Part shown: piece after piece, positions 1 through 10,558 of the stretch | Position numbering within the stretch: the first letter of the stretch is position 1 | Layout: each line of letters opens with the position of its first letter | Assembly: GCA_029465975.1 (NCBI GenBank) | Contig: CM055748.1 | Span: 16,287,251-16,351,250, forward strand | Length of the DNA stretch: 64,000 nt | DNA from: Dallia pectoralis | Taxonomy: Eukaryota; Chordata; Actinopteri; Esociformes; Umbridae | Direction of reading: 5' to 3' | Notes under the pieces: model-generated | What the model saw: only the letters and a program-made list of their open reading frames with translations | What the model was told of the DNA's origin: nothing | The model's database searches: none | Program-made: the position numbers and the translations under genes

Positions 1-2512
1 CGCGAGTGAGAGGAAATGCGATATAAAGGGGCGACCCTGCGGGATGATGCGCATTGCGAAGTTTAAATGGCCGAGCAGGGATAAGAGTTCGCGTTTCGAG
101 AGGAAAGATTTCTCGAGGAAGGTAGAGGAGACGAGAATTATTCGGTCGATTTTCTCCTTTGGTAAGGATGCTTGGAATTCCCTAGAATCCAAATTAATCC
201 CTAGAAACTCGATGGACGTCGCGGGGCCCATGGTTTTCTCCTCTGCGAGGGGGATTCCTAGCTCGGAGAAAATGTTTTGGACTGAGAGGAGGTGCGCGGC
301 TGGTATGGCGTTGGGATGTGAGATTATTAGAAAATCGTCTAGCAGGTGAATGAGATGGGGGATGGCTTAGTTGTTTGACAGGATCCAGCAGACTGCTTCT
401 GATAGCATGTCGAATATCTTAGGGCTGCTTTTGCATCCGAACGTTAGACGTACGGCGAAATAGTATTTCTCGAGCCAGCGGACTCCAAAGAGATGCCATG
501 AGTCGGGATGGATGGGCATGACTTTGAAAGCGGAGGTAACGTCAACTTTGACCAGCCAGGCACCCCGACCCGCGACTTTAATCATGTCGATTGCCTGGTC
601 AATGTCGTGGAATTTAAGCGAGAATTCGTCGAGAGGGATCAAGCTGTTTATACTTGGGAACGGGGAATTGTGAGGGGCTGACAGGTCGATAATTAGACGT
701 TTTTTACCTGTGAATTTTCTTGTGGCCACTCCGATGGGGCTGATGCGGAACAGGTCGAATGGGGGTTTGTTGAACGGGCCGATCATGAAGCCTGACTTGA
801 CCTCTTTTTTGATCAGTTCGTCTACTACTTCGGGTTCTATATGGGCGGATAGCAGGTTGTTACATATAAGGTTTTGTGACAGTGGGCACTCTAAGCCTGG
901 TTTAAAGGCATTTTTAAGCCTGATAGTAGGTAATCCGTAAATTCGGCATCCGGGTCGAGGGCCAGTTCGAAATGCATGCGCGAAATATTTACAGGAGTCG
1001 TCAAGTAATTTTTGGGTGTTTTATTTGCAGATTTGTAGACTGGACATACGAGGTGGGCGTGGGCGCCGCCGCAGAAACTACAAATGTGCATGAAGCGGCA
1101 GCGTGCTCGGTGGCATCTGCCCGAGTTGAAATTGTCGCAGAGCTGTCTGCCTTCAACGAAAACGGAGACCTGGGTTGCGCTGGTGGTTGCCGTACGCGGT
1201 ACGTAGCTGGTGGACTTAGGGTTGCTCGAACTGGTGGGGGGGGGGGGAGGGGTTAACTTGTGGGCATGAGGCTGTGGGGTGCGCCGCGGACCTGCACACT
1301 GCGCAAGTGATGTTCCTGCAGCCTAGGAACACCCTGTTGTGCAGGTCTGGGTCGAGTGCGCCCCAGTAGGGGCACTGGTTCCACTGTGCGACGCGCACGG
1401 CGCTCTTTGCGGAAAAGAGCTTGTGATAGGTGTAGAAGTGCCCCCCCATAGGACAGCGCGAGTTCGGCTATGATCGCTTGATAGTCGTTCAGCTCGCGCC
1501 TTTGGGGAAAACGGAACAGATTATTTCGGTGAACCGGGAAAAGGCCATTGAGAATTCGGGAAGGAGAGAACGCGAGATGAGTGGGTGGTTGTGTTCCTTA
1601 GGGTGACTGAGTACTCCCGCAGTCTATCCGGCGTTCTGGTTCGGCTGCGGGAAGAAGAGAGAGCAGAGATGAAAGGTCTGCGTCCGCGCCTGAGAGGATC
1701 TGGGCGCGGATGTGCTGGGAAACCGGCGGGGGTTCCATGGCAACGGCGTTAGACGGCACGGGCATCGGGGTGGCTGTGAAGAGGGAGTATGGGGATTTGG
1801 ATTGGGTGGAGGCGCAGGGGAGGGTGTACCCCGGAGCTTGGAACGTAGGCGGTGGGAACGTGCCTAGGGGACCTGCTGGGGCAAGGGGAGGAAAGTTAGG
1901 CGGGGAGGAAAGGAGGCTGGAAGGGAAAAAAGGGGAGCTTGCGCTGCAAGCGGGGGCGGGTGTAAAGCTGCGCTACGGAAGGGAAGCCGCTGGGCTCGTG
2001 CCCCGGACAGGGCGCGCTGCGGCGGCGGAGGCATTTACGAAACGCAGCGAGCGGTGTCCTGAGCGGGAGGACGACGGAGTTGCCTGGGCCGAAATGCTTG
2101 GGGCCCCGCGGGTTTGCCCTGCCTGCGGGCGGGTTTAGGAGGAGCTTGGAGGGAGACGTACAAGTCGTACAACTCCGCCTTGTGCATTTTTCTGGAGACC
2201 TGCGTGTCCGAGTAGCCTAGCGCCTGTCTCAGCCCGGCTACGGTCCACTTCCCGATGGGAGGGATCGTCGGGACGGTCGAGCGGTAGGAGGAGGCCGGGA
2301 AATCGGAGGTGGTCTTGCTGGGGGCGGCGAAGCCTGGTACCGGCGTCTGAGGGAACGCCCGGCTGGTCGGGCCAGAGTGCGGCCGCGGGAAGAGGTCCTG
2401 GGTTCGGGAGTGGCGTCCGGCATGGCCGGACTGATCGGAGGACCCGCGACTTGCGGGGGGCATTCGTGGGAATGCTGACGCCTTCATCGGAGGAAGAGCT
2501 TGACTGAGACAT
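1..2512 (-). pseudogene. Broken gag and reverse transcriptase of Ngaro-like copy A
   Basis: The minus strand starts at an ATG at 2512 (MSQSSSSSDEGVSIPTNAP) and contains a short helical region with WTVAGLRQALGYSDTQVS near 2200-2270. Near 1050-1095 there is a CCCH plus zinc-knuckle segment (ICSFCGGAHAHLVCP). From about 786 the RT fingers and palm follow: VKVDVTSAFKVMP carries the first catalytic Asp, and LLDDF lies at about 334-345. Several frameshifts split the gag region, and a TAA replaces a sense codon about 30 nt before the LLDDF motif, although the frame through that motif is otherwise right. The gene is dead as read. Confidence 0.75.
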
Positions 2513-2524
2513 AATATCCGCGAG

Positions 2525-2663
2525 AGAGACTATTATGCTGCGAGCTGTCAGCGGAGCGAGGTAAGACTGCTGAGTCTATATGTACCCTAGTCGTTGATTG
2601 CTGAGAGCTTCCACCTGTAATTAATTAGCTGAAAGTCCTCCTCCCGAACCTTGTTAGTAAACC
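2525..2663 (-). repeat. A1 terminal repeat of Ngaro-like copy A
   Basis: This 139-bp block matches the right end of the copy at 53,203-53,341. It also matches, in the opposite orientation, the block at 8593-8724, where it lies between two B repeats. That identifies it as the A unit of split direct repeats. It contains the tract around TATATGTACCCTAG and ends with AACCTTGTTAGTAAACCT. Confidence 0.75.
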
Positions 2664-2895
2664 TCATTTGTTTGTGGTGGAACTGTTTCAGGTGGAAACA
2701 GACTCAGTCAGGGCCCTTTACAAAAGGAGTCTCCAACTAGACTGTTCACTGAAGGAGCTGGACTGTGAGCTGAGGAGGCTCCTAATTAAAAAATGAAATT
2801 GAAGATCCATCAGCTGGAAAAAAAACAGATCTCAATATGTTACCTTATTTAATCAAGTAACCCTTTAGTATGTGAACACCATGCATACTTATTAA
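2664..2895 (+). pseudogene. C-terminal scrap of a Harbinger-type accessory (Myb/SANT-like) protein, probable
   Basis: An acceptor-like TTTCAG at about 2686-2691 is followed by an open stretch reading VETDSVRALYKRSLQLDC and then a Lys/Leu/Glu-rich helix up to about 2840, with one in-frame stop. Charged leucine-rich C-termini of this kind are common in the Myb-like second protein of PIF/Harbinger elements. It points toward the HARBI1-like gene on the other strand, the convergent layout often seen in such elements. The assignment is inferred from context; the fragment is too short to be sure. Confidence 0.4.
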
Positions 2896-3249
2896 CACTA
2901 GAAGCGCCAACAGCCCACGCCCGCGGGCGTTGCAGTTAGTAATTGAAATAAATATATAATGTTGAAAAGCTACAGTCTCGTCCTTCCATGACTTTTCCCA
3001 AATATGTGCATTTTACCTTGTCCCGTTTTCAGAATTGCAAAATCACAAACCGAACACTATATAAAACTACTATTTACATGTTTTTTGATACCTGAACTGC
3101 TCTCCTGTCGCCAAAAACCCACGCCGCTGGGCGTTGGTACCCAAGAGGGGCTAATTGCGGTACCCAGACACCGATCACACCTCACTGGGCTTATGACGTC
3201 AATGGTTGAATGGGCGATACGCAGACAATAGACTGCGAGATACACGCAC

Positions 3250-4479
3250 TAGGGTTGCCACCTTTAACACTGAAAAATAAGGGATGCCTGCCGCACGGGG
3301 GGGGTTTGTCCGATGACATGCCAGTAGTGTTAAATCACAACTTAATACATGTTTTAATACAAATATTAAGATTGAACATGGGTTTGACAGTAAAAACCAC
3401 AAAAAATTAGGCATTTGGAGGAACTTGTGAGATGTGAACCATATGTTATTAAGTTATTAAATTAACAGATCCATAACTAACTAATAATGAACTGCACTTA
3501 TACAGCGTTTTTTCATCTTTGTTTCATCTTTGTTATGTAATTTCTACATTTACTAATACTTTATTCAAATCTTGTTAATATTAGTTAATGCAATGTGAAC
3601 TAACATGAACAAACAATGAACAGCTTTATTTCTATTAACTAACATTAACAAAGATTAATAAATAGTGTAACAAATGTATTACTCATTGTTAGTCCATGTT
3701 AGTTAATAATACATTAACTAATGTTTAATAAAGTCACCTTATTGTAAAGTGTTATCAACCAATCATACCATAACATGATTAATTTACATTTTTAACATTA
3801 TTTCTTAACAAATAGGCAGCCTATGAAATCTAATGTAATCAATCAGAACATTATTGAGGTGATTAATAAAAATCTGTCATCACACTATCTGCCTCAGGAG
3901 ATGATTGAGGTATGAAGAACTGGGAGACAGTGCTTTGCTTTCTTTGACTTCTGGCATTGCGGGAATGTTGCTCCCCCGATGCATGCTGTCGCACATCTGA
4001 CAACCCACGGTGGGCAACAGAGAACACTCGCCGACAAATTTTGCAGTTGGCTTGATATTCATTTACGCTGACACTTTCCAGCCACGTATTTGTTTCCTCC
4101 CCATCTCTCGTCTATATTTTTGCATACGCTTTCGTTTCAGCGCTGGACACGGGGGGGGGGTATCTGGAGCAGCCTCCGCCATTCTTTCAAATAGACTCTC
4201 TGCCAAGAGACCCGCCCTCCTCTGACTCTGATTGGCCGTGACCCTGAAACAAACCAATCAATCCAACGATGGCAGCTGCGAGTATTACCCAATCAGGGGC
4301 AGAATAGGACGAGTCTTCACAGAATGACGGTGGGATGATTTGCATTGAGAGATTCATTCATTGAGACAACTGCGAAAATACGGGACAAACCCCGTCCCGT
4401 ATTGATTCAAAACGGGACGCGCTATTTTATTCTCAAATACGGGACGATTCCGTATTTTAAGGGACGGGTGGCAACCCTA
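3250..4479 (-). mobile_element. Internally deleted hAT element with 8-bp target duplication
   Basis: The element starts TAGGGTTGCCACC and ends GGTGGCAACCCTA, and it is flanked by the direct repeat ACACGCAC (3242-3249 and 4480-4487). The insertion site is confirmed by the empty version of the same sequence in the second piggyBac-like copy (around 39,220). At 1230 bp it is too short for a full transposase. It keeps only a BED-finger exon on the minus strand. The middle (3420-3870) is AT-rich with many short TTAACTAA-type repeats and no coding sign. Confidence 0.85.
3880..4257 (-). pseudogene. BED zinc-finger exon of the hAT element, frameshifted
   Basis: The minus strand reads MAEAAPDTPP from about 4179, then a basic segment (KRKRMQKYRREMG). 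After a frameshift near 4065 it continues as a finger with CKIC, DVRQHASGEQH and a Ser/Gln-rich tail ending near 3880. Cys-x2-Cys followed by His-x5-His is the BED type found at the N-terminus of hAT transposases. No RNase H-like catalytic domain follows. The split between two frames makes it a pseudogene. Confidence 0.65.
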
Positions 4480-4863
4480 ACACGCACACAAAAGATTGAT
4501 TGGCTTGGTTGAATTTGAATGAACTAGAAAAAAAGAGGTAAGTTTATAAAGAAATATGTTTCACTAAATAAACAGAACGAATTCATCCAATTACATCAAA
4601 GTATACAGCCCATTCATTTAATTTGTAATTATTTATTGCACTCAATAATTAAGTAGGCAATACGAATAAACCTCAGTGTATTCATATAGCCTACAAAAGA
4701 CTTCAACAAAATATCGTTTTGTATCGAAATTAAACGAATATAAACCCTAATTATTATTAGCTTACTACAAATGAGCGATAAATAAAGTTACTCACAGAGT
4801 TTCATGCACACAGAGAAGGACGTGGGACATACATAAGTCCGGGACGCATACGGCAGAAAGAGC

Positions 4864-5094
4864 ATGAAACTGGACTCGTTGGGTCCGATCTATATGAAAC
4901 GGGACTCGTTTGGTCTGATCTATATGAAACTGTATATATATAACGGATTAGTTTGCTGCTGTCTCATGTGCACTCGCAACAACACTAATGAACACTGTGT
5001 GCGGTGCAACCGGTTAGTTTGCGTGTCCTGCTCAGGCAGACAAAAGACTGCGAAGACTTGGTTGAATTTGAATGAAATAGAAAAAAAGAGGTAA
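4864..5094 (+). pseudogene. C-terminal cysteine-rich domain remnant of a piggyBac-like transposase
   Basis: The 76-residue frame contains CLMCTRNNTNEHCVRCNRLV followed by CVSC, a C-x2-C-x8-C-x2-C-x4-C-x2-C series (about 4960-5031). A RING/PHD-like cysteine cluster of this spacing closes piggyBac transposases and binds the terminal repeats. Nothing of the DDD catalytic core is visible upstream. The N-terminal half of the frame is made of two copies of a short repeat (MKLDSLGPIYMKRDSFGLIY) and is probably not transposase. The second element copy at 38,109-39,605 has lost this domain. Confidence 0.6.
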
Positions 5095-7060
5095 GTTTAT
5101 AAAGAAAAATATGTTTCACTAAATAAACAGAATCACATGTATGTATAGAGCCCATTCATCTATACAGCCCATTCATCCATACGGCCCTTTCATCTAGCCC
5201 ATTCATATACAGCCCGACCGTGACCAATATACAAACTGTGTTCTAAAATACGTGTTTTATTGTCTACAGTGCCTTAGTTACTGGACTGTAATTACTATAA
5301 TACATTTTACAGATAAAAATGATCGAATTATACACTGTAGCCTAATGTTTTTATTTCAAGAGTCTGTGTTGCAATAGGTCTATACGGCCAATCATGCGCA
5401 AATCATTTGATTGCACGTCGCTTGTGATCTAAAATGTTTCAGCATTTACTACATCAAAATAGGACATACAGATTGATGGATTTTCATTTATTCGATTTTT
5501 TTACATTTAAATGTCATAGCTTGTGCATTTTAAAATCATGGTTTTATATTAGTATTCTATGGTTAGGCCTACATAAGATAATAAATACATACTATTTCAT
5601 TAAAATGTTTTACTTCATAATTCATCATCATTTATTTCATTTAGGATGATAACACAGTACATGATCTGATGCTGTTGATGGCAGGTTACTCAGTGAATGG
5701 ATGGTGAAGCTGCGGAGGAGAATGTTAATTGGGATGATTCGTATGCTAATGACGCCAGCGGGCGCGGGGCTCTGGCGATTTAAGGAGTGAAAACAGCTCT
5801 GGCGCTTCTAGTGTTAATATAACTTTCTTTTGCTCTCTTTCCTCCCTATAGCCACATGACCAATAAAACAGTTTGAGACCTATCTGCAGTGTGAATGTGT
5901 TTCTATTAAGTAAAATATTGTGTTGTGATTGCATCTCTGACAGCTGCGCCAGCTGGGTGGTCAAGTGTGATGGTGTCAATTTCATCTGGGAGAAGCTGGT
6001 TTTGTGGTGGTACTCGGTCCTTTCTGATAGTGGCTATATTGTGCAGAATGGCACATGCAGCCACTATCTGTGATGCCCACTCTGGTGACACTCTTAAGCG
6101 CCTAAGGGAGTTGAAACGTGCCTTTAGGATGCCAGGTATTACTCAGGGCCACATTGAAGCGGTTTTGTGGCCCTATCTGAGGATCTGGATAGGGGTTAGC
6201 AAAAACCTCTGGCATGCATAACCCCTGTCTCCTACCTACAGGCCATCAAAAAGGCCTGTCATAGAACAGAAGATGGGAAGGAAAAAATAAGTTTTGCAGT
6301 CACAATTAAAATAAACACTTTAACATGTTTTGTACTGTACGAAGGTAAATATGCAGGAATCTTGAAGTTCATTTCAATACCTTTTCAAGACTTTTTCAAG
6401 ACTTCTCAATATTTTTTAATACCTCACCGCCACTTCAAGCTGTAACCATTTACATCAGTGATAAAAACTAAAAAGCATTAATATCCAACCCTTTACTAAA
6501 AACAGAACTGACAGTGCAATTCACAGTGCAAAAATGTTCAGAAAGCGCACAAACAGCTTTGCTCCTATGGGATAAGATTTGGGTCAATAAAAATGAATGA
6601 AACTTTTGCGAAAACGAACAAAAAAATGCATAAACACCAAACATTTTTACATTGTCTTCAAATACTGTATTCTTTGATTAAAAATGTCAGTTTCGCTTTC
6701 GCCAAACATGCTTTTGAATGCGCTGCCAGAGTTTTTGTTTTCGAAATCTTTTTTCGTTTTCGCTTCTCAAATTTATGTTCGCCCTTCTGGCACATACCTA
6801 TCGTGTGGGCAGGCTTAACACCAGTCTGTTCTCATTGGCTAGTGAGATTTTTAGTGACAGCTCCTTGAACCGTAGAGACTTCAGTGCTACGAATTTTTGA
6901 ATCTGTGAGTTTGTAAAACACTGACATTTCCCCCAAGATGAGTGATCAGAAGCGTCATTAACATCGTCAACGTCGGGGCAGCCCGAGGTAAGTTTAATAT
7001 GAAATCAATAGACATCTAGATACTAGTTTTTTCGTTGTTTAGATCGGTCTTTGTGTTATA

Positions 7061-7319
7061 CAGGGCTCGACTTTTGACGGACTTGTCCTATGCTGCTAGG
7101 TAGTCTAAACAGCAGCCTAGTACGCTAGCTAACGTCACAACATGTATTCGTTAGGGCTAGGTTTAATGAGTGGCACATAACGTAAAACGTATAAGATGGC
7201 ATTTTATTTAGTTTGAGTATAAACTTCTCCAATGGGGCAGGTACATTTATTTTTCACTTGCCCTGCAAAAAATCTAATTGTCCCGGACAAGTGGACAAGT
7301 CTTTATGTCGAGTACCCTG
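7061..7319. mobile_element. Small hAT-like MITE
   Basis: The 259-bp segment begins CAGGGCTCGA and ends TCGAGTACCCTG, with inner matching tracts GGACTTGTCC and GGACAAGT. No coding sequence is present. A clean 8-bp target duplication is not visible, so superfamily is inferred only from the CAGGG termini. Confidence 0.4.
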
Positions 7320-7917
7320 TTATGTCACGTTTGGTTTTATTATTCACATGTCTGCAATGCACTTTCTAGTTTGAGTAGGCCTACTTTATTTCTGTTTCAT
7401 TTAGCCTATACCCCCAATGTTGTTTGTTATAATCCAACATATGTTATTAATTCAAGGATGTTACATGTGATTTATGCAAAACTCAAGACTGAACTTTATT
7501 CTGCAGCAAGGCCCAGGTGTTGGTGCAGCAGATGCTGCATCAGCAATACATAACATCCTAGAGGTGTTCAACCTCTAACCAGCACGAGGCAGAGTCAGGG
7601 GCAGCGCTCAGGACAGTGCCATACTGTGGACCAAGAGATGGCCAGGTTTCAGTTTGCAGTCATAACTAAAAACAATGACACTTACTATTTGCAATGCAAT
7701 ATCTTCACATGTAGCCATGTATGCACTTATCAGATGTTTTTATACAAGCAACATAAGGCCACAGAGTAGCATAAGCTATCTGTCACATAAGTATATATAT
7801 ATATATATATAGTAATCAGAGAAAATGAAGAGGTCGACTGAGTTCCTGATAGATACTGAGTATATTTTTTATTTATATAGTTTTATGTTTTGATAACTTT
7901 TGATTTCATTCTCTTGT
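7320..7917. other. Interior of the fold-back element, nothing recognised
   Basis: This stretch is AT-rich, includes a (TA)n run at 7790-7812, and has an open segment near 7500-7600 reading LQQGPGVGAADAASAIHNIL that I cannot place. I see no gene, RNA or repeat boundary in it. Confidence 0.4.
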
Positions 7918-8448
7918 AGCACTCATTTTCCCCTTCGCATTTCCCCTTTCCGTCCAGCGAGCACTAGTCTCACAGCGGACGGAGCGAGAACTTCCCGGTC
8001 GAGCTCCATCGTTTTCTCTTTCATCCAGTGAGCATTTGGTCTCCAGCAGATGCCGCGTGAGAAAACCTCCCGGGCAAGCACTCACTTTCCTGTACGTTCC
8101 TCCTTTCCGTCCAGCGAGCATTGGTCTCACAGCGGTCGGAATAAATCTATACCAAACGGGCATTGGTCCCACAGCAAAGCTCCCACGTTTCTCCTTTCCG
8201 TCCAGCGTGCATTGGTCTCACAGCGGTCGGAATAGGAATACCAAGCGGGCATCGGTCCCACAACAAACGTTCAAACGCCCCACGTCCACAGGCCAGCAGG
8301 GCCCATCTAGTCCAGGCCGTGAACAGCTTCACAGGCCCCGCGCTTAAAAAAAAAAAAAAGTCAGACCCTTCCTCGTGATGCCAGCTCGCCAAGCTCGGCT
8401 CTCTGGGGGGTTTATAATCCGGCGGCTGTCCTCTGCTCCTTAGCGTTA

Positions 8449-8590
8449 GGGGGTACTCTGGGTTCGGGCCAAATTCCGAGCCCGGAGCCCCGGGCCGGAT
8501 TCCGAGCCCGGAACCCTCCCTCCGGACAGCACGCCAAATACGCATTAAACCTATATCCCTTAATTGGCATGTAAGTGCGAACTCGTGAAA
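8449..8590 (+). repeat. B1 split direct repeat of Ngaro-like copy C
   Basis: A 142-bp block from GGGGTACTCTGGGTTCGGGC to AGTGCGAACTCGTGAAA. It is repeated almost exactly at 8775-8917, and once as the single 3' end of copy B (48,552-48,640, reverse strand). Confidence 0.85.
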
Positions 8591-8592
8591 TT

Positions 8593-8724
8593 AGGTTTAC
8601 TAACAAGGTTCGGGAGGAGGACTTCCAGCTAATTAATTACAGGTGGAAGCCCTCAGCAATTACCAGCTAGAGGGTACATATAGACTCAGCAGTCTTACCT
8701 CGCTCCGCTGACAGCTCGCAGCAT
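8593..8724 (+). repeat. A2 split direct repeat of Ngaro-like copy C
   Basis: It runs from AGGTTTACTAACAAGGTTCG to CAGCTCGCAGCA and matches the A1 terminal repeats at 2525-2663 and 53,203-53,341. Its place between two B blocks gives the order B1-A2-B2. Confidence 0.85.
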
Positions 8725-8774
8725 CCCCCACCACCCCTTCTCTGCTCAAATTCTAGTCCTAACCACTAACATGC

Positions 8775-8917
8775 GGGGGGTACTCTGGGTTCGGGCCAAA
8801 TTCCGAGCCCGGAGCCCCGGGCCGGATTCCGAGCCCGGAACCCTCCCTCCGGACAGCATGCCAAATACGCATTAAACCTATATCCCTTAATTGGCATGTA
8901 AGTGCGAACTCGTGAAA
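8775..8917 (+). repeat. B2 split direct repeat of Ngaro-like copy C
   Basis: A near-exact repeat of 8449-8590. It forms the outer 3' end of the element, after which the fold-back right arm begins (about 8936). Confidence 0.85.
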
Positions 8918-9384
8918 ACTTGAATAGAGAGCAGAAAATAACTCAAATCTAGATTTGTCTATTGATATTATATTAAACTTTCATCGGGCTGTGCTGACGT
9001 TGAGGATGTTAATGATGCTTCTGATCACTCATCTTGGGGGAAATGTCAGTGTTTTACTGACTCACAGATTCAAAAATTCGGGACACAGAAGTCTACTTCC
9101 GGTTCAAGGAGATGTCAATCAAAATCTGCATATTTTTGGTTCGTCTTCGCAAAAGTTTCATTCATTTTTATTGACCCAAATCTTATCCCATATGCTCCTT
9201 GCACATCCCTGAGCTAATTAATAATAAAAGGTACACAGCAATTTTTATTTTTATTAAGGACCTAACCTGTCAAAACAATAAATAATTTATAAAAATAAAG
9301 AAAAATACAATTCAGAAAACTTAAAATGATTTGTTTGAACCTCAGAACTTATTCTCTACACTACACTCACAGACGTACACAGTC

Positions 9385-9748
9385 ACAAAACTCTCACTCA
9401 AACACAAACTCTCCGCATCAACAAGGACTCCAACGTGTTTCCGTTTAAGGTGCTGTATCATCACCGTGGTGCTCCGTGCCATATGTCATGTCGCTTTTGC
9501 ATATCTTGCAATTAACACACTTTTTATTTATGTATTTACTTAGTGTGAAATGCTCCCACACTTTGGATGACTTCAGTCAAACTGATGTTGCCGACTCCGC
9601 CATCAAAACAACGTTACAGCTCCGCAACCGCACTCAACTCAATTGCTTTTATCTCCGCGACTGAGTGGCGTGTCGATAATGAAATTCGTTGCCAACTTTT
9701 TTAATTATCGATTTTTATCGATTTTAGCGATTCGTTGTTGCAGCCCTA
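9385..9748 (-). mobile_element. hAT remnant with TIR and BED-finger exon
   Basis: On the minus strand the end TAGGGCTGCAACAACGAATCG (9728-9748) is followed by an ATG at 9603 (MAESATSV, then a stop), SSKVWEHFTLSK, and NCKICKSDMTYG. After a frameshift it reads MIQHLKRKHVG. That is a BED finger (Cys-x2-Cys ... His-x4-His) of a hAT transposase. The other end of the element was not found, so the lower boundary is approximate. Confidence 0.6.
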
Positions 9749-9903
9749 AAGTTAACTTACCTAGCCAAGGTACCTAGCCAGAACAGATCTTTATTAATAT
9801 GACACTTCTCAAAACACACACATAACAGGTTGAAAATGAAATAAATAAAAATATAGTATATAGAGTATATATATTACTAAGCAGGTACCTAGATTGGACA
9901 CAG

Positions 9904-10558
9904 TGATCTTCCCAGAATTGAATGTGGACATCAAGCTGTTTCGTTTTTGTTGACTGGTTGAGCGACTCGTCAAACATTAACACAAACTGGCCAGCCTTGT
10001 TGATGGTGTTGATGAGCTCCTGCTTGAAGTGTGGTGCTATCCCGAATCGTATGATGTATCCAGTTTTGTCCTTGCCACAAGTGAACGACTTCGCTATATC
10101 TGAATCTGGAAACATAGCTTTGAAAACTTCAGCCAAGTTCTCGTTTGAGTTCAGTGAATGGTGTTTCGCCGCTGTGTGGAGACACCACAACACCTCGGCA
10201 CGCAGTGTTGCTGTGCCGCCCGGCTGCAGAAGATGAAGCAGAGACAGCCCGGGTCGTAGCTGTAGCTTCAGGTGCGACTGCCGCTGGTGTAACGACGTTG
10301 GCATTAGGTTGTGGTGGTGCAACGCAATTACCACAGAAGCTAGCGATGGAGATCTGCCGCTCTCGGCGGCTAGCAGCGGCTTTGTGGCTAGCACAACACA
10401 TGTGGGACTTTAACGAGTTAATGCCCATTGACACAATACTTATTTTTTTTTTTGCATAATGTACAATATGCCTCCCTGATTTTCCCCTCGTCTGGCTGCA
10501 GCCACTCTTTAAAGTCCGGCATTTCCAGCCAGGACGTTGCAAATTTGCACTTCCCCAT
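9904..10558 (-). pseudogene. hAT transposase first exon, BED finger plus start of catalytic region
   Basis: The frame starts MGKCKFATSWLEMPDFKEWL at 10,558 and has a BED finger with YCTLCKKK and SLKSHMCCASHK. An 11-A run (10,442-10,452 on the plus strand as T) shifts the frame by one inside the finger, and a second shift occurs near 10,200. It continues EVLWCLHTAAKHHSLNSNEN, then GKDKTGYIIRFGIAPHFKQE and FVLMFDESLNQSTKTKQLDV, which carries the first Asp of the RNase H-like fold, and ends at a GT donor (9903-9902). Later exons are gone. Confidence 0.75.

Larger units (their letters stand above)
1..2663 (-). mobile_element. Ngaro-like (DIRS/YR-class) retroelement, copy A, 5' part, runs off the left edge
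   Basis: It is nearly identical over its length to a second copy at 50,501-53,341, and both copies end on the same motif at the right (2646-2663 and 53,324-53,341). Read on the minus strand it holds, in order, a 5' terminal repeat, a gag-like region with zinc fingers, and the start of a reverse transcriptase. Compared with the other copy it lacks about 200 bp of gag spacer near 1920-1965. The reverse transcriptase C-terminus, RNase H and 3' end lie outside the window. The Ngaro assignment rests on the split repeats seen at 8449-8917 and on the gag/RT type; no tyrosine recombinase is visible. Confidence 0.8.
2896..5813 (+). mobile_element. piggyBac-like TTAA element, copy 1, interrupted by a hAT
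   Basis: It is flanked by TTAA on both sides (2892-2895 and 5814-5817). Its termini are inverted: CACTAGAAGCGCCA at the left and TGGCGCTTCTAGTG at the right. A second, shorter copy lies inverted at 38,109-39,605. A hAT (3250-4479) splits it, leaving about 1.7 kb of its own sequence. A block of about 80 bp (GGTTGAATTTGAATGAA... to TAAACAGAA) occurs twice, at about 4510 and 5062. A transposase remnant with the cysteine-rich C-terminus lies at 4864-5094. TTAA duplication and that domain both fit the piggyBac superfamily. Confidence 0.75.
7918..8917 (+). mobile_element. Ngaro-like element, copy C, 3' end only
   Basis: It shares its sequence, in the opposite orientation, with 48,552-48,870 of copy B, including the roughly 100-bp tandem block around TTTCCGTCCAGCGAGCATTG (three copies here, at about 7947, 8105 and 8204). 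It ends with the full B1-A2-B2 terminal structure. The 5' part, gag and RT are absent. The insertion sits next to the right arm of the fold-back element. Confidence 0.75.
6569..9200. mobile_element. Fold-back (long inverted repeat) element
   Basis: The left arm (about 6569-7015) and right arm (about 8936-9200) are inverted copies. Both include GGGATAAGATTTGGGTCAAT, AATGAATGAAACTTTTGCGAA, CTCCTTGAACC, and the segment AACACTGACATTTCCCCCAA. The left arm carries about 200 bp extra (6620-6850). TGCTCC flanks both outer ends (6563-6568 and 9201-9206). No transposase is seen. The interior holds a small hAT-like MITE and a Ngaro 3' end. Superfamily not assigned. Confidence 0.6.

Noticed and set aside
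1710..2138. Plus-strand ORF of 142 residues, and the related 52,012-52,812 frame of 266 residues
   Set aside because: They are shadows of the GC-rich gag region of the Ngaro-like copies, which is coded on the minus strand.
8036..8545. ORFs of 103 and 132 residues in Ngaro copy C
   Set aside because: They follow the ~100-bp tandem block and the B repeat; similar frames occur in both directions and show no domain.
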